A DNA stretch of 64,000 nt from Desulfobacterales bacterium (GTDB taxonomy: Bacteria; Desulfobacterota; Desulfobacteria; Desulfobacterales; JAEINQ01), in the NCBI GenBank assembly GCA_016342285.1, contig JAEINQ010000015.1, forward strand, positions 32,831-96,830, given 5' to 3'. The notes below the pieces were generated by a model. The model worked only from the letters and a program-made list of their open reading frames with translations. It was not told the DNA's origin and made no database searches. Shown piece by piece: positions 45,416 through 54,682 of this stretch; the first letter of the stretch is position 1, and every line of letters starts with the position of its first letter. A program made the translations under genes and the position numbers.

Positions 45416-45470
45416 ACACGGTCCCGAGGACTCTTTTCTTGAAAGATATTTTCTCATAAGGAGCGTTGTT

Positions 45471-46043
45471 GTGAAAGAATTAACGATTGAAACACTGATG
45501 GTGCCGCTGGCCGAATACGCGACCGTGGGTGAAAACGCCACGCTTTTTGACGCCGTCATCACCCTGGAAAAGGCTCAAGCGGACTTTGATCATACCCGTT
45601 ATCGGCACCGGGCCGTTTTGGTGGTTGCCGCCGATGGTCACGTGGTAGGGAAGATCAGCCAGTTGGACGCACTCAAGGCGCTTGAACCCAAATACAGCGA
45701 AATGGCCAGCCAGAAGGGGATTCAAAATTTCGGGTTCTCAAAATCATTTACCGTGTCCCTGCTCAAAAGCTACGGAATGTGGTCGACCCCTCTCACCGAC
45801 CTGTGCCGAAAGGCCATGGATATCAAGGTCCGGGAGGTCATGCACCGACCTTCCGAAGGGGAGTTCGTGGAGGAAGAGGCTTCCCTGGATCAGGCCGTGC
45901 ACCAGTTGGTCATGGGGCACCACCAGTCTCTGCTGGTCGCCAAGGGCGACAAGATCACCGGTATCCTGAGGCTTACGGACGTTTTTTCGGCGGTTTTCCA
46001 TGTGATGAAGGCTTGTCAGACGGAGCGCAGCACCCCTTCATGA
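45471..46043 (+). CDS. CBS-domain pair protein, paralogue 1
   Basis: A 190-residue protein with two CBS-type halves: an N-terminal VPLAEYATVGENATLFDAV and RHRAVLVVAADGHVVGKISQL, and a C-terminal EGEFVEEEASLDQAVHQLVMGHH with ITGILRLTDVFSAVF. CBS pairs bind adenine nucleotides. A GTG start with AAGGAG ahead is used. It has a paralogue at 55569 beside the Ehr complex, and it precedes the DASS transporter by 62 bases. Confidence 0.85.
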   Translation: MKELTIETLMVPLAEYATVGENATLFDAVITLEKAQADFDHTRYRHRAVLVVAADGHVVGKISQLDALKALEPKYSEMASQKGIQNFGFSKSFTVSLLKSYGMWSTPLTDLCRKAMDIKVREVMHRPSEGEFVEEEASLDQAVHQLVMGHHQSLLVAKGDKITGILRLTDVFSAVFHVMKACQTERSTPS

Positions 46044-46105
46044 TCCATTGGAATTTCCTTCGCCGGCATCGGCCGTGACCACATTCGACTCGGAGGTTGA
46101 AGTAG

Positions 46106-47590
46106 ATGACATACGACAGTGACGCAAAAACTGAAAATTCGATCCAATGGGGAAAGCTTACCGCATTGTTTGCAGGGATTCTGCTCTTTTTCATCGCCTA
46201 CTATTCGCCGGCCTGGCCCGATGCCGTCGATCCCATGGGCAAGCACTTTGCGCTCAGCAAGGAAGGCAAGGGGGCGCTGGCCGTTTTCCTCTTGGCCAGC
46301 ACCTGGTGGGTGTTCGAAGTGGTTCCCATCGGCGTGACCAGCCTGGCCATCGGGGTCCTGCAGGTGCTGTTTCTCATCCGACCGGCCGGCAAGGCCTTCA
46401 AGGATTTCATGGACCCGTCGGTGCTCTTTATCTTCGGCTCCATCGTCATCGGCCTGGTTTTTACCAAGACAGGGCTCACCAAGCGCCTGGCCTACAAGAT
46501 GCTCGCCATTGTCGGGGAGCGCACCAGCATGATCTACCTGGGGTGCTTTGTGGTGACGGCCGCGTTGGCCCACATCATGGCCCATACCGCCGTGGCCGCC
46601 ACCATCTACCCGCTGTTGGTGGCCATTTACGGCCTTTACGGTGAGGGCAACAAACCCACCAAATTCGGAAAAGGCCTTTTCATGGGAATGGCTTACGTGG
46701 CGGGCGCCGGCTCCATCGTGACCCTTCTCGGGGCGGCGCGCGGGGCCGTGGCCATCGGTTTTTACAAAGACATCATGCAGAAGGACATCGGTTTTTTCGA
46801 ACTCTCCTACTACATGCTCCCCATCGGCTGGCTCATGACCTTTCTCCTGTGGGGTTACTTCATGGTGGTCGCGAAGCCGGAAAGAGCGACCATTCCCGGG
46901 CTCAAGGACCGGGCCAAGGCCCTTTACAAAGATCTGGGTGGCATCACCCGCAAGGAGGTCCTCGCCGCCAGCATCGTGGGGCTCTGCATTCTCGGGCTGG
47001 CCGTTTCGGCGGTGCTGAAAGCCTTCATTCCGGGTTTCAATCCGCCCCACAAGACGGCACTGATCCTCGTGAGTACCATTCTTTTCTTTATCACCGGCAT
47101 CCTGGACATCGACGATCTGGAGGAGATTCCCTGGAACATCATCCTTCTTTTCGCCGGTGCCATGAGCATCGGTTTCTGCCTGTGGGAAACCGGCGCGGCC
47201 GAGTGGCTCGCCATCAACTGGCTGGCCATGTTCAAGGAATCCCACTGGTTCGTCTTTGTCATGAGCATCGCCTTTTTTGTCATGATCATGACCAACTTCA
47301 TCATGAACGTGGCGGCCATCGCCATCTCTCTGCCGGTGGCATTGGTCATCGCACCCTATCTCAGTGTTTCGGGCGAGGTCATTCTGTTCGCATCGCTGGT
47401 GACAGCCGGCATGCCCTTTCTGCTGCTGGTGGGCGCGGCCCCCAACGCCATCGCCTACGACTCCAAACAGTTCACCACGGCCGAGTTTTTTCTTTACGGG
47501 ATACCGGCCAGCATTATCCTGATGGTGGTGGTTGGTTTTGCCATCTACGTTTTGTGGCCTCTGATGGGCATGCCCATCACGCTGGGATAA
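46106..47590 (+). CDS. DASS-family (SLC13) anion symporter
   Basis: A 494-residue polytopic protein of the divalent anion:sodium symporter family. The paired substrate-binding hairpin regions are MAHTAVAATIYPLL and MTNFIMNVAAIAISLPVA, and GAAPNAIAYDSKQF matches the conserved C-terminal segment. Substrates in this family include sulfate and C4-dicarboxylates; I cannot choose between them here. Its neighbours (receiver and CBS proteins) suggest nucleotide- or signal-controlled uptake. Confidence 0.87.
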   Translation: MTYDSDAKTENSIQWGKLTALFAGILLFFIAYYSPAWPDAVDPMGKHFALSKEGKGALAVFLLASTWWVFEVVPIGVTSLAIGVLQVLFLIRPAGKAFKDFMDPSVLFIFGSIVIGLVFTKTGLTKRLAYKMLAIVGERTSMIYLGCFVVTAALAHIMAHTAVAATIYPLLVAIYGLYGEGNKPTKFGKGLFMGMAYVAGAGSIVTLLGAARGAVAIGFYKDIMQKDIGFFELSYYMLPIGWLMTFLLWGYFMVVAKPERATIPGLKDRAKALYKDLGGITRKEVLAASIVGLCILGLAVSAVLKAFIPGFNPPHKTALILVSTILFFITGILDIDDLEEIPWNIILLFAGAMSIGFCLWETGAAEWLAINWLAMFKESHWFVFVMSIAFFVMIMTNFIMNVAAIAISLPVALVIAPYLSVSGEVILFASLVTAGMPFLLLVGAAPNAIAYDSKQFTTAEFFLYGIPASIILMVVVGFAIYVLWPLMGMPITLG

Positions 47591-47713
47591 GACCTGATTT
47601 ATTCGATTGAGATCCAGGCAAAAAAACGCTATCATCGCCTCGCGTTAGGTTGAGCCCATCCGCAACCTGTTTTTTTAAATGGATGGACACCCATGGACGT
47701 TCCCAGTGATGCA

Positions 47714-47749
47714 AACCAAAAAGGCCCTTGGTTTCAAGGGCCTTTGGTT
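47714..47749. terminator. Stem-loop after the DASS gene, possible terminator
   Basis: AAGGCCCTTG and CAAGGGCCTT form a perfect stem around GTTT, extended by AACCAAA and TTTGGTT. The plus-strand side ends TTTGGTTC and the minus-strand side TTTTTGG, so it may terminate in either direction. It is 124 bases after the transporter stop. The rest of the 47591-47853 gap shows no gene. Confidence 0.6.
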
Positions 47750-47853
47750 CACTCATACCGATGGTTTCTTTTTCCCGGAGGTCCTTTGTCCCCCCTTGCC
47801 AGGGGCAAACCAAAGCCCGGTCCTTCGGGCCAGGATGTTTTACAGGGGAGGGT

Positions 47854-49809
47854 ATGGATTTTTTCTTCTTAGCAAACCTGGTCATCACCTGCGGGGGCAC
47901 TGCCGCCCTGCTCACCCGGAAACGGTTCAAAATCATGAAAACCATCAGTGTGCTGGCACTGGTATCCGGGTGTCTGATCGGTTTTGCCGATGCCCTGGCC
48001 AGGCTGATGGTTCCCGGGAACTCGACCGCCGCCGTTGATTTGATGCAAATCTCCCCGTTGTCGTTCCGCATGGACACCTTGTCCGCCTTTTTCCTGGTGA
48101 CCATTTATGCCGTCTGTGGACTGTCCGCCCTGTACAGTTTTCACTATATGGACAAACCGGAAAAGACGCTGAGGACCGCGGTGAACACCCTGTTCTTCAG
48201 CCTGCTCATCGTCTCCATGGCCCTGGTGGTCACGGCCGACAACATGCTGACGTTCATGCTGGCCTGGGAGAGCATGTCACTGTCGTCTTTTTTCCTGGTG
48301 ATCTACGATTACCAGTCAGCGGAAAACCGCAAGGCCGGACTTCTTTACATCGTTTTCAGCCAGGTGGGGGCCATGTTCATTCTTTCCGGCTTCGGCCTGA
48401 TCTATGGCCAGACCGGCAGCCTTGCGTTGATCGCCGCCTCCCTGAGTGATCCGCTGAAGACCGCGGTATTTGTCCTCTGCTTCGTCGGTTTCGGCTCCAA
48501 GGCCGGCATTTTCCCATTCCACGTCTGGCTGCCCCACGCCCACCCGGCCGCCCCGAGCCATATTTCGGCAGTCATGTCCGGGGTGATGATCAAGACCGGT
48601 ATCTACGGGATCGTCCGTATTTACAGCATACTGGACTTGCACACGGCGCTGTTGGGCGAAATCGTGGTCATCACCGGCATGGTGTCCGGCGTACTGGGGG
48701 TCGTTTATGCCCTGGGGCAGCATGACCTGAAACGTCTGCTGGCCTACCACAGCGTCGAAAATATCGGGATTATCCTCATGGGCATCGGGATCGGCATGAT
48801 CGGGGTTTCTGCCGGCCAGCCGGTCATGGCGGTCCTCGGGTTCGCCGGGGGCCTGCTGCATGTCCTCAACCACGCGATCTTCAAATCCCTCCTGTTCATG
48901 GGGGCCGGTGTGGTGATCCAAAAAACCGGTACCCGGTCCATCAATGCCCTCGGTGGCCTGATGAAACAGTTGCCCGTCACCGGCATCACCTTTTTGATCG
49001 GATCGCTGGCCATTTCAGGCCTGCCGCCGTTCAACGGGTTTGTCAGCGAATTTTTTATCTATATGGGCAGCTTTCGCGGCGTGGCGTTGAACCAGACCGC
49101 CATGGTGATGGGGGTGATGACCATCGTCAGCCTGGCCATTATCGGCGGACTCGCCCTGGCCTGCTTTTCCAAGGTGGTGGGTGTTGTTTTTCAGGGCGAG
49201 CCCCGCACGCAGGCAGCCGCGGACGTGGACGAAAAGGGGAAAACGATGTTGCTTCCCATGGTGGTTCTGGCCGCGGCCTGTGGTTTCATCGGCGTGTTTC
49301 CCCGGTTTTTTGTCATCATGGCCCTGAAAGCGGTTGGCGCCATGGAACTGGGGTACGGCAGGATTCCGCTAGAGCCGTTTTTACAGACCACCACCCATAT
49401 CAGCCAGGCCGCGGCCCTGTTCCTGGTTGTTCTGGCCGTGATCATGGCCCTGAGGATGCTGGCCTACAAAGGCAAAACCGTCACCCGGTCAGGCACCTGG
49501 GGGTGCGGATTTACCCAACCGACGGTAAAGATGCAGTATACCGGCGCTTCTTATGCGGCTTCGATTCTGGCGTTTTTCAAACCCGTGGCGCCGCTCTGCG
49601 AAGACCATCCGCCGATCAAAGGCCGGTTTCCGCAAAAAACCCATTACCACAGCCACATCAACGACATTGCCGAACGGTACATGGGACGGGCGGTGGTGCA
49701 GCCGATCCGTTGGCTCTTCGACAGGCTGCACTGGATACAGCACGGGGACATCCACCTGTACATCGGGTATATCCTGGCCGCCATCGTGGTGTTGCTGTTT
49801 TTTGTGTAA
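47854..49809 (+). CDS. hyfB: Ehr complex membrane subunit, HyfB/NuoL-M-like
   Basis: A 651-residue polytopic antiporter-like subunit. FMLAWESMSLSSFFLVIYD contains the functional Glu, and FGSKAGIFPFHVWLPHAHPA the Lys and His positions of the proton channel; IGSLAISGLPPFNGFVSEFF is also typical. It should translocate protons or sodium. AGGGGAGGG precedes the ATG. It is first in a six-gene set running to 55432. Confidence 0.93.
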   Translation: MDFFFLANLVITCGGTAALLTRKRFKIMKTISVLALVSGCLIGFADALARLMVPGNSTAAVDLMQISPLSFRMDTLSAFFLVTIYAVCGLSALYSFHYMDKPEKTLRTAVNTLFFSLLIVSMALVVTADNMLTFMLAWESMSLSSFFLVIYDYQSAENRKAGLLYIVFSQVGAMFILSGFGLIYGQTGSLALIAASLSDPLKTAVFVLCFVGFGSKAGIFPFHVWLPHAHPAAPSHISAVMSGVMIKTGIYGIVRIYSILDLHTALLGEIVVITGMVSGVLGVVYALGQHDLKRLLAYHSVENIGIILMGIGIGMIGVSAGQPVMAVLGFAGGLLHVLNHAIFKSLLFMGAGVVIQKTGTRSINALGGLMKQLPVTGITFLIGSLAISGLPPFNGFVSEFFIYMGSFRGVALNQTAMVMGVMTIVSLAIIGGLALACFSKVVGVVFQGEPRTQAAADVDEKGKTMLLPMVVLAAACGFIGVFPRFFVIMALKAVGAMELGYGRIPLEPFLQTTTHISQAAALFLVVLAVIMALRMLAYKGKTVTRSGTWGCGFTQPTVKMQYTGASYAASILAFFKPVAPLCEDHPPIKGRFPQKTHYHSHINDIAERYMGRAVVQPIRWLFDRLHWIQHGDIHLYIGYILAAIVVLLFFV

Positions 49810-49900
49810 TTCTAATTCGCTATCAAGTGGATACAGGCGAGACAGTCCAACCGCGGCCATTGTGGTATGGATGGAAACGAACCTATACTGAGGCGGCTCT

Positions 49901-50821
49901 ATGATTGAATCTTTCATACTCTGGCTCCTCGCCATTCTCGTGGCGCCATTTTTCTCGGCGATCATCCTCAAGGTCAAAGCCTTTTTCGGAGGCAAGAAAG
50001 GCCCCCCCCTGCTGATCAACTACTTCACCTTGATCAAACTCTTGAAGAAAGGGTCCGTGTACAGCACCAGCACAACCTTTCTGTTCAAATTGGGGCCCAT
50101 GGTCTCTTTGGGGGCCATCCTGACCGCCCTGATGTTTCTGCCCATTGCGGGCTACAGACCACTTTTCTCGTTTGCCGGAGACGTGATTTTCATCCTCTAC
50201 CTTCTGGGGCTGGGACGCTTTTTGACCATTGCCGCGGCCATGGACACGGCCTCCCCGTTTGAAGGCATGGGCGCCGCCCGGGAAGCCTATTTCCCCATCA
50301 TCTGCGAAGCCTCTCTTTTCATGGTGCTGGTCCTATTCTACCTGCTGACGGAAAAACTCCAGTTGGCCGCCTACTTTGGGGGAGGCCAGCCCCGGGCGTT
50401 GTGGCAGGCGGCCGGCTCCCCGCTGCTGTTTGTCGTCATCGCCTTTTTTATTGTCCTGCTGACCGAGAATTCAAGGGTTCCCGTGGACGATCCGGCCACC
50501 CATCTGGAACTGACCATGATCCACGAAGTCATGGTCCTGGATCACAGCGGGCCGGACTTGGGACTGATCGAACTGGGTTCGTTCTGCAAGCTCTTTTTCT
50601 ACGCGTCCATGATCGCCACCCTGATCGTCCCCGTTGACCCGGGCCAACCGGCCCTGGGCATGGGGCTGTATCTTGCCGCCCTGCTGGTCGTCTACATCGC
50701 CGTCGGGGTCACCGAGTCGGTTATGGCCCGCTATCGCATGGATCAGGTGCCCAAGTTTGTCCTGACCTCTTTTGCGCTGGCCTTCTTTGCAACCGTTATC
50801 ACCCTGGAGTTTGTCCGATGA
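49901..50821 (+). CDS. hyfC: Ehr complex membrane subunit, HyfC/NuoH-like
   Basis: A 306-residue protein of the NuoH family with AAMDTASPFEGMGAAREAYF and ENSRVPVDDPATHLELTMIHE, the conserved cytoplasmic loop with acidic residues. It links the peripheral arm to the membrane channel subunits. It overlaps the next gene by ATGA. Confidence 0.94.
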   Translation: MIESFILWLLAILVAPFFSAIILKVKAFFGGKKGPPLLINYFTLIKLLKKGSVYSTSTTFLFKLGPMVSLGAILTALMFLPIAGYRPLFSFAGDVIFILYLLGLGRFLTIAAAMDTASPFEGMGAAREAYFPIICEASLFMVLVLFYLLTEKLQLAAYFGGGQPRALWQAAGSPLLFVVIAFFIVLLTENSRVPVDDPATHLELTMIHEVMVLDHSGPDLGLIELGSFCKLFFYASMIATLIVPVDPGQPALGMGLYLAALLVVYIAVGVTESVMARYRMDQVPKFVLTSFALAFFATVITLEFVR

Positions 50822-51459
50822 GCCATCCGATGGATACCTTGTTGTCTCTGGTCATGCTGTCCATCCTGTTTTCTTTAGGTTCCAGCCGCCTCCCGGGGCT
50901 GATCCAGGTCCTGGCCTTCCAGGGCGTGGTTGTTTCCGTCGTGCCGCTGTTTGTCGGCCACGATATGACGGGCGGAGGCCTGTTGTTCACCCTGGTCACC
51001 CTGGTCATTCGTGGCATCGTGATTCCGCTTTGCATCTATCTGGTCATCAAGAAAGTGGCCATCCGTCGGGAGGTGGAGCCGATCATCGGCTACCATGCCT
51101 CGCTGCTTGCCGGACTCGGATTGATTGTCGGGGCGACCTTTGTCAGCCGCAATTTCAACCTGCCGACCAGCAGCGCCAGTGCCCTGCTTCTGCCCACGGC
51201 CATCACGGTCCTGGTGGCCGGCATGTTTCTGCTCATTGCCCGACGCAATGCCATTGCCATGGTCCTGGGATACATGATGATGGAAAACGGGATATACCTG
51301 GTCGGGACGACCTTTTCGATGCGGGCGCTGCATATCGTGGAATTCGGCATACTGCTGGATGTGCTGGCCGGCGTGATGATCATGGCCGTCATCCTGCAGA
51401 ACATCAAGCAGACCTTTGATGATGTGGACACGGCGCTGCTCAGAACGTTAAAGGAATAG
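50818..51459 (+). CDS. hyfE: Ehr complex membrane subunit, HyfE/NuoK-like
   Basis: A 213-residue protein with six or seven hydrophobic segments. IAMVLGYMMMENGIYLVGT holds the NuoK-type Glu, and EPIIGYHASLLAGLGLIVGA the second. HyfE is a longer NuoK relative in hydrogenase-4-type complexes. It is coupled to hyfC and is 10 bases ahead of the next subunit. Confidence 0.9.
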   Translation: MSHPMDTLLSLVMLSILFSLGSSRLPGLIQVLAFQGVVVSVVPLFVGHDMTGGGLLFTLVTLVIRGIVIPLCIYLVIKKVAIRREVEPIIGYHASLLAGLGLIVGATFVSRNFNLPTSSASALLLPTAITVLVAGMFLLIARRNAIAMVLGYMMMENGIYLVGTTFSMRALHIVEFGILLDVLAGVMIMAVILQNIKQTFDDVDTALLRTLKE

Positions 51460-51469
51460 GTGGCTTTGA

Positions 51470-52891
51470 ATGGTTGAAATCGTTTTCCTGGCACCCTTTC
51501 TCACCGGTTGCCTGGCATTTTTCCTGCCCCGTAACCTGAGGCGGCCATTGCTGGTGCTCACCGGGGCACTGCACCTGTTGCTTTCCATCCAGCTGTGGGT
51601 CCGCCGGCCGGCCCCGCTGTTTCCGGACTTTTTTGCCGTCACCCCCGAAGGGCTGCTGTCGCTGCTGGTGATCTCCCTGTTGTTTTTCCTGATCTCCATT
51701 TACACCACAGGGTACCTCAATGCGGCCGAGATCCGCTCCGAGAAGATCTTTACCGGTTCGATGCTGTTGTTTTTGTCCACCATGACCATGGTGACCCTCT
51801 CCGACCATATCATGGTAATGTGGATCGCCATCGAAGCCACAACCCTGGCCAGCGCCCCGCTGATCTACACCCACCGGTCTTCGGCCGCTCTGGAAGCCAC
51901 CTGGAAATACGTCCTGATCTGCTCGGTGGGCATTGCGCTGGCCCTGCTGGGATCGGTGCTCATCACGGTGGCTATGGATGCGGGCCAGGTCAATGCGCCG
52001 GTCTCCTTTTCGGCGCTTACCACGGTTGCCAGGGACCTTGACCCGCTGTGGCTCAAAGCCGGCTTTGTGTTCATCCTGGTCGGGTACGGTACCAAGATGG
52101 GGCTGGCCCCCATGCATACCTGGCTGCCCGATGCCCACAGCGAAGCGCCCAGCCCGGCTTCGGCCCTGCTGTCGGGCGTGTTGCTCAACTGCGCTTACCT
52201 GGGTATCTTTAAAACCAATAAAATTATGGTGGCTGCCGGCCTGGGCGATTTTTCCGGCACCATTTTGATGACATTCGGCCTGCTTTCGATTATGGCTGCC
52301 GCGACGTTTATCCTGAAGCAGACCGAATACAAGCGGCTGCTGGCCTACTCGAGCATCGAAAACATGGGAATCATCGCCTTTGGCACCGGTATCGGCGGGA
52401 TCGGGGCCTTTGGGGCCATGGTCTGTCTGATCCACCACAGCCTGATCAAGTCGTCCCTGTTTCTCACGTCGGGCAATATTCATTCCGGATACGGCAGTTG
52501 GATGATCGACGGTACCGGCGACCTGGCCAAGAAGATGCCGGGCACCTTCGTGGCGTTCTTTGCCGGTTTTGCCGGGATTTCCGGATTCCCGCCTTTTGGC
52601 ATTTTCATCGGGGAGTTATTTATCATCATCGGGGCCTTCCGCGGCGGGCATTACTGGGGCGTCGGCGTTTTCATCCTGAGCCTGTGTGTCATCTTTGCCG
52701 GCCTTGCCAACCAGGTGATGAAGATCTCGTTCAATCCAAGTGACACCGAGATCCGTATTCCCGAAAAGGCCAGCATGATCTGGCCCCAGTATGCGTTGCT
52801 GTTGACCTCACTGGTGCTGTGCTTCTGGCTTCCGGATCCCCTGTATCAGGCAATCGTCCAGGCGGTGACTTCCAGCGGCGGAGGTTTTTAA
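51470..52891 (+). CDS. hyfF: Ehr complex membrane subunit, HyfF/NuoN-M-like
   Basis: A 473-residue antiporter-like subunit with VMWIAIEATTLASAPLIYTH (Glu), TWKYVLICSVGIALALLG (Lys), GTKMGLAPMHTWLPDAHSEA and LIHHSLIKSSLFLTSG. The channel residues are present, so it can move ions. The stop overlaps the ATG of the large-subunit gene by one base (TAATG). Confidence 0.93.
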   Translation: MVEIVFLAPFLTGCLAFFLPRNLRRPLLVLTGALHLLLSIQLWVRRPAPLFPDFFAVTPEGLLSLLVISLLFFLISIYTTGYLNAAEIRSEKIFTGSMLLFLSTMTMVTLSDHIMVMWIAIEATTLASAPLIYTHRSSAALEATWKYVLICSVGIALALLGSVLITVAMDAGQVNAPVSFSALTTVARDLDPLWLKAGFVFILVGYGTKMGLAPMHTWLPDAHSEAPSPASALLSGVLLNCAYLGIFKTNKIMVAAGLGDFSGTILMTFGLLSIMAAATFILKQTEYKRLLAYSSIENMGIIAFGTGIGGIGAFGAMVCLIHHSLIKSSLFLTSGNIHSGYGSWMIDGTGDLAKKMPGTFVAFFAGFAGISGFPPFGIFIGELFIIIGAFRGGHYWGVGVFILSLCVIFAGLANQVMKISFNPSDTEIRIPEKASMIWPQYALLLTSLVLCFWLPDPLYQAIVQAVTSSGGGF

Positions 52892-54405
52892 TGGAGACTG
52901 GTTTTATCGAAATATCCAATGGTGCGGCCGTTGCCCGGGACACCATCCCGCACCTGCCGTTCGAAACGTTTCGCCGGGAGGCGATGAAGATCGTCGGTGC
53001 CGGCGGCAAGGTGGTCCAGTTTTTTGCCTACCCGGATGGGGCAGCGCTCAAGCTGCTGGCGGTGTTGCGCACCGACCGCCTGCTGGTGGCCGGATCGGAT
53101 GCGCCGGCGGCCTACCCCGCGCTGAGCGCCCACTGTGAGCCGTTTCACCTGTTTGAGCGGGAAATCGCCGAACAATATGGCATCCGCCCGGAGGGCCACC
53201 CCTGGCTGAAGATGGTCCGCTACCATCCCAATTACCGCGGTCTGCCGGACGTTTTCGGCAATGATTATGCTAAAGATATCCCCGGCCGTTACGATTATTA
53301 CAGCGTAGCCGGAGACGAAATCCACGAAGTCGCCGTGGGTCCGGTTCATGCCGGCGTCATCGAGCCGGGCCATTTCCGCTTCAACTGCATCGGAGAGCGG
53401 GTTTTAAACCTTGAGATCCAACTCGGCTATCAGCACCGGGGCATGGAGCCGATGCTGCTCGCAGCCGCCGCCAAGCGCCTGCCGATTCTGGCCGAAAGCA
53501 TTGCCGGTGACACCACCGTGGGCCACAGCCTCTGCCAGGCCCAGGCGGTCGAGGCCCTTACCGGCATCGCCCCCGATGACGGGGCCCGCATCATCCGGAC
53601 CATTGCCCTGGAACTGGAGCGGCTCCAGAATCATGTGGGCGATCTGGGCGCTCTGAGCGGCGATGTGGCCTTTCTGCCCCCGGCCAACTACTGCGGCCGC
53701 ATGCGCGGAGATTTTCTCAACATGTCACTGCTGCTCTGCGGCAACCGTTTCAGCAAGGGATTGATCCGGCCCGGCGGTGTCCGGTTTGCCATCGACGATG
53801 ACGTCCGCACCACATTGAAATCGAGGATTCTGGAAATCCAGCCCCAGGTTGCCCATACCATCGACCTCCTTCTCGTTTCAACGCCCAGCGTGCGGGCCCG
53901 CTTCGAGGGGTGCGGCATTGTCAGCCGGGCCGATGCGGAACATCTCGGCCTGGTAGGGCCGGCCGGCCGGGCCTGCGGCCTCGCCTATGACGCTCGCCGC
54001 TGCTTCCCGACGGAACACTATGGCCGCCTGGAGATTCCGGAAAATGCCGAATCCACCGGAGATGTATATGCCCGGGCCAAGCTGCGGGCCGATGAGGCCC
54101 TGCAATCCATGCGGCTGATCCTGTCGATGCTGGAAGATCCGGTCAAAACCGACTGTGTGCTCCCCGAAACGAAAATGAATCTGACCGGTTCGGCCTTTGT
54201 GGTGACCGTCAACGAGGCATGGCGCGGTGAGGTGTCGCATTGCCTGCTCACCGACGACGCCGGCCGCCTGCTGCGCTACAAGATAAAGGACCCTTCGTTC
54301 CACAACTGGAATGGCCTGTCCATGTCTCTTCGCGATACGGGGATCTCCGATTTTCCGCTGAACAACAAAAGTTTTAACCTGTCGTATTGCGGGTTCGACC
54401 TGTAG
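52891..54405 (+). CDS. Ehr large subunit: hydrogenase-like without Ni-Fe ligands
   Basis: A 504-residue fusion of a NuoC-like domain (FHLFEREIAEQYGI, about residue 88) and a NuoD/hydrogenase large-subunit-like domain (LNLEIQLGYQHRGME). Where hydrogenases have RxCGxC near the start of the large subunit, this reads AESIAGDTTVGHS, and the C-terminus is NLSYCGFDL with no CxxC. It therefore cannot hold a Ni-Fe site. This fits the energy-converting hydrogenase-related (Ehr) group described from Geobacter and others. The electron acceptor or donor is unknown. Confidence 0.9.
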   Translation: METGFIEISNGAAVARDTIPHLPFETFRREAMKIVGAGGKVVQFFAYPDGAALKLLAVLRTDRLLVAGSDAPAAYPALSAHCEPFHLFEREIAEQYGIRPEGHPWLKMVRYHPNYRGLPDVFGNDYAKDIPGRYDYYSVAGDEIHEVAVGPVHAGVIEPGHFRFNCIGERVLNLEIQLGYQHRGMEPMLLAAAAKRLPILAESIAGDTTVGHSLCQAQAVEALTGIAPDDGARIIRTIALELERLQNHVGDLGALSGDVAFLPPANYCGRMRGDFLNMSLLLCGNRFSKGLIRPGGVRFAIDDDVRTTLKSRILEIQPQVAHTIDLLLVSTPSVRARFEGCGIVSRADAEHLGLVGPAGRACGLAYDARRCFPTEHYGRLEIPENAESTGDVYARAKLRADEALQSMRLILSMLEDPVKTDCVLPETKMNLTGSAFVVTVNEAWRGEVSHCLLTDDAGRLLRYKIKDPSFHNWNGLSMSLRDTGISDFPLNNKSFNLSYCGFDL

Positions 54406-54493
54406 CGCCCATGCGGGGTGGAAGAGACAATCAGCTTGTCTACGAAACTCAAGTGTAGCGTCAAAGACCAGTGTCCCCGATATCGTTTTGGTC

Positions 54494-54579
54494 ACCACGG
54501 AGTTCACAGAGAGCACGGAGAAAACCAAAACACTTTCTTTTTAAATTTATCCCTCCGTGTTCTCCGTGAACTCCGTGGT
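54494..54579. repeat. Near-perfect inverted repeat inside the Ehr gene set
   Basis: Left arm (54494-54520) ACCACGGAGTTCACAGAGAG and right arm (54553-54579) ending GAACTCCGTGGT match over 27 bases with two mismatches and enclose an AT-rich 32-base loop. It separates the large and small subunit genes; the 54406-54682 gap holds no gene. Confidence 0.8.
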
Positions 54580-54682
54580 TAAAATCAATCTTCTAAATAG
54601 TCAACTTGAGCATCGCGGATAACCTTTACAGACTATGATAACGGCTTCAATGCTAACGCAAATTTAGTGGAGACAGATCAAG

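Noticed and set aside
46016..47635. A 539-codon minus-strand frame opposite the DASS transporter
   Set aside because: It is rich in His, Gln and Asp with no motif, as expected for the complement of a hydrophobic protein gene.
52891..54405. Active group 4 [NiFe] hydrogenase
   Set aside because: The cysteine pairs needed for Ni and Fe are absent at both ends of the large subunit.
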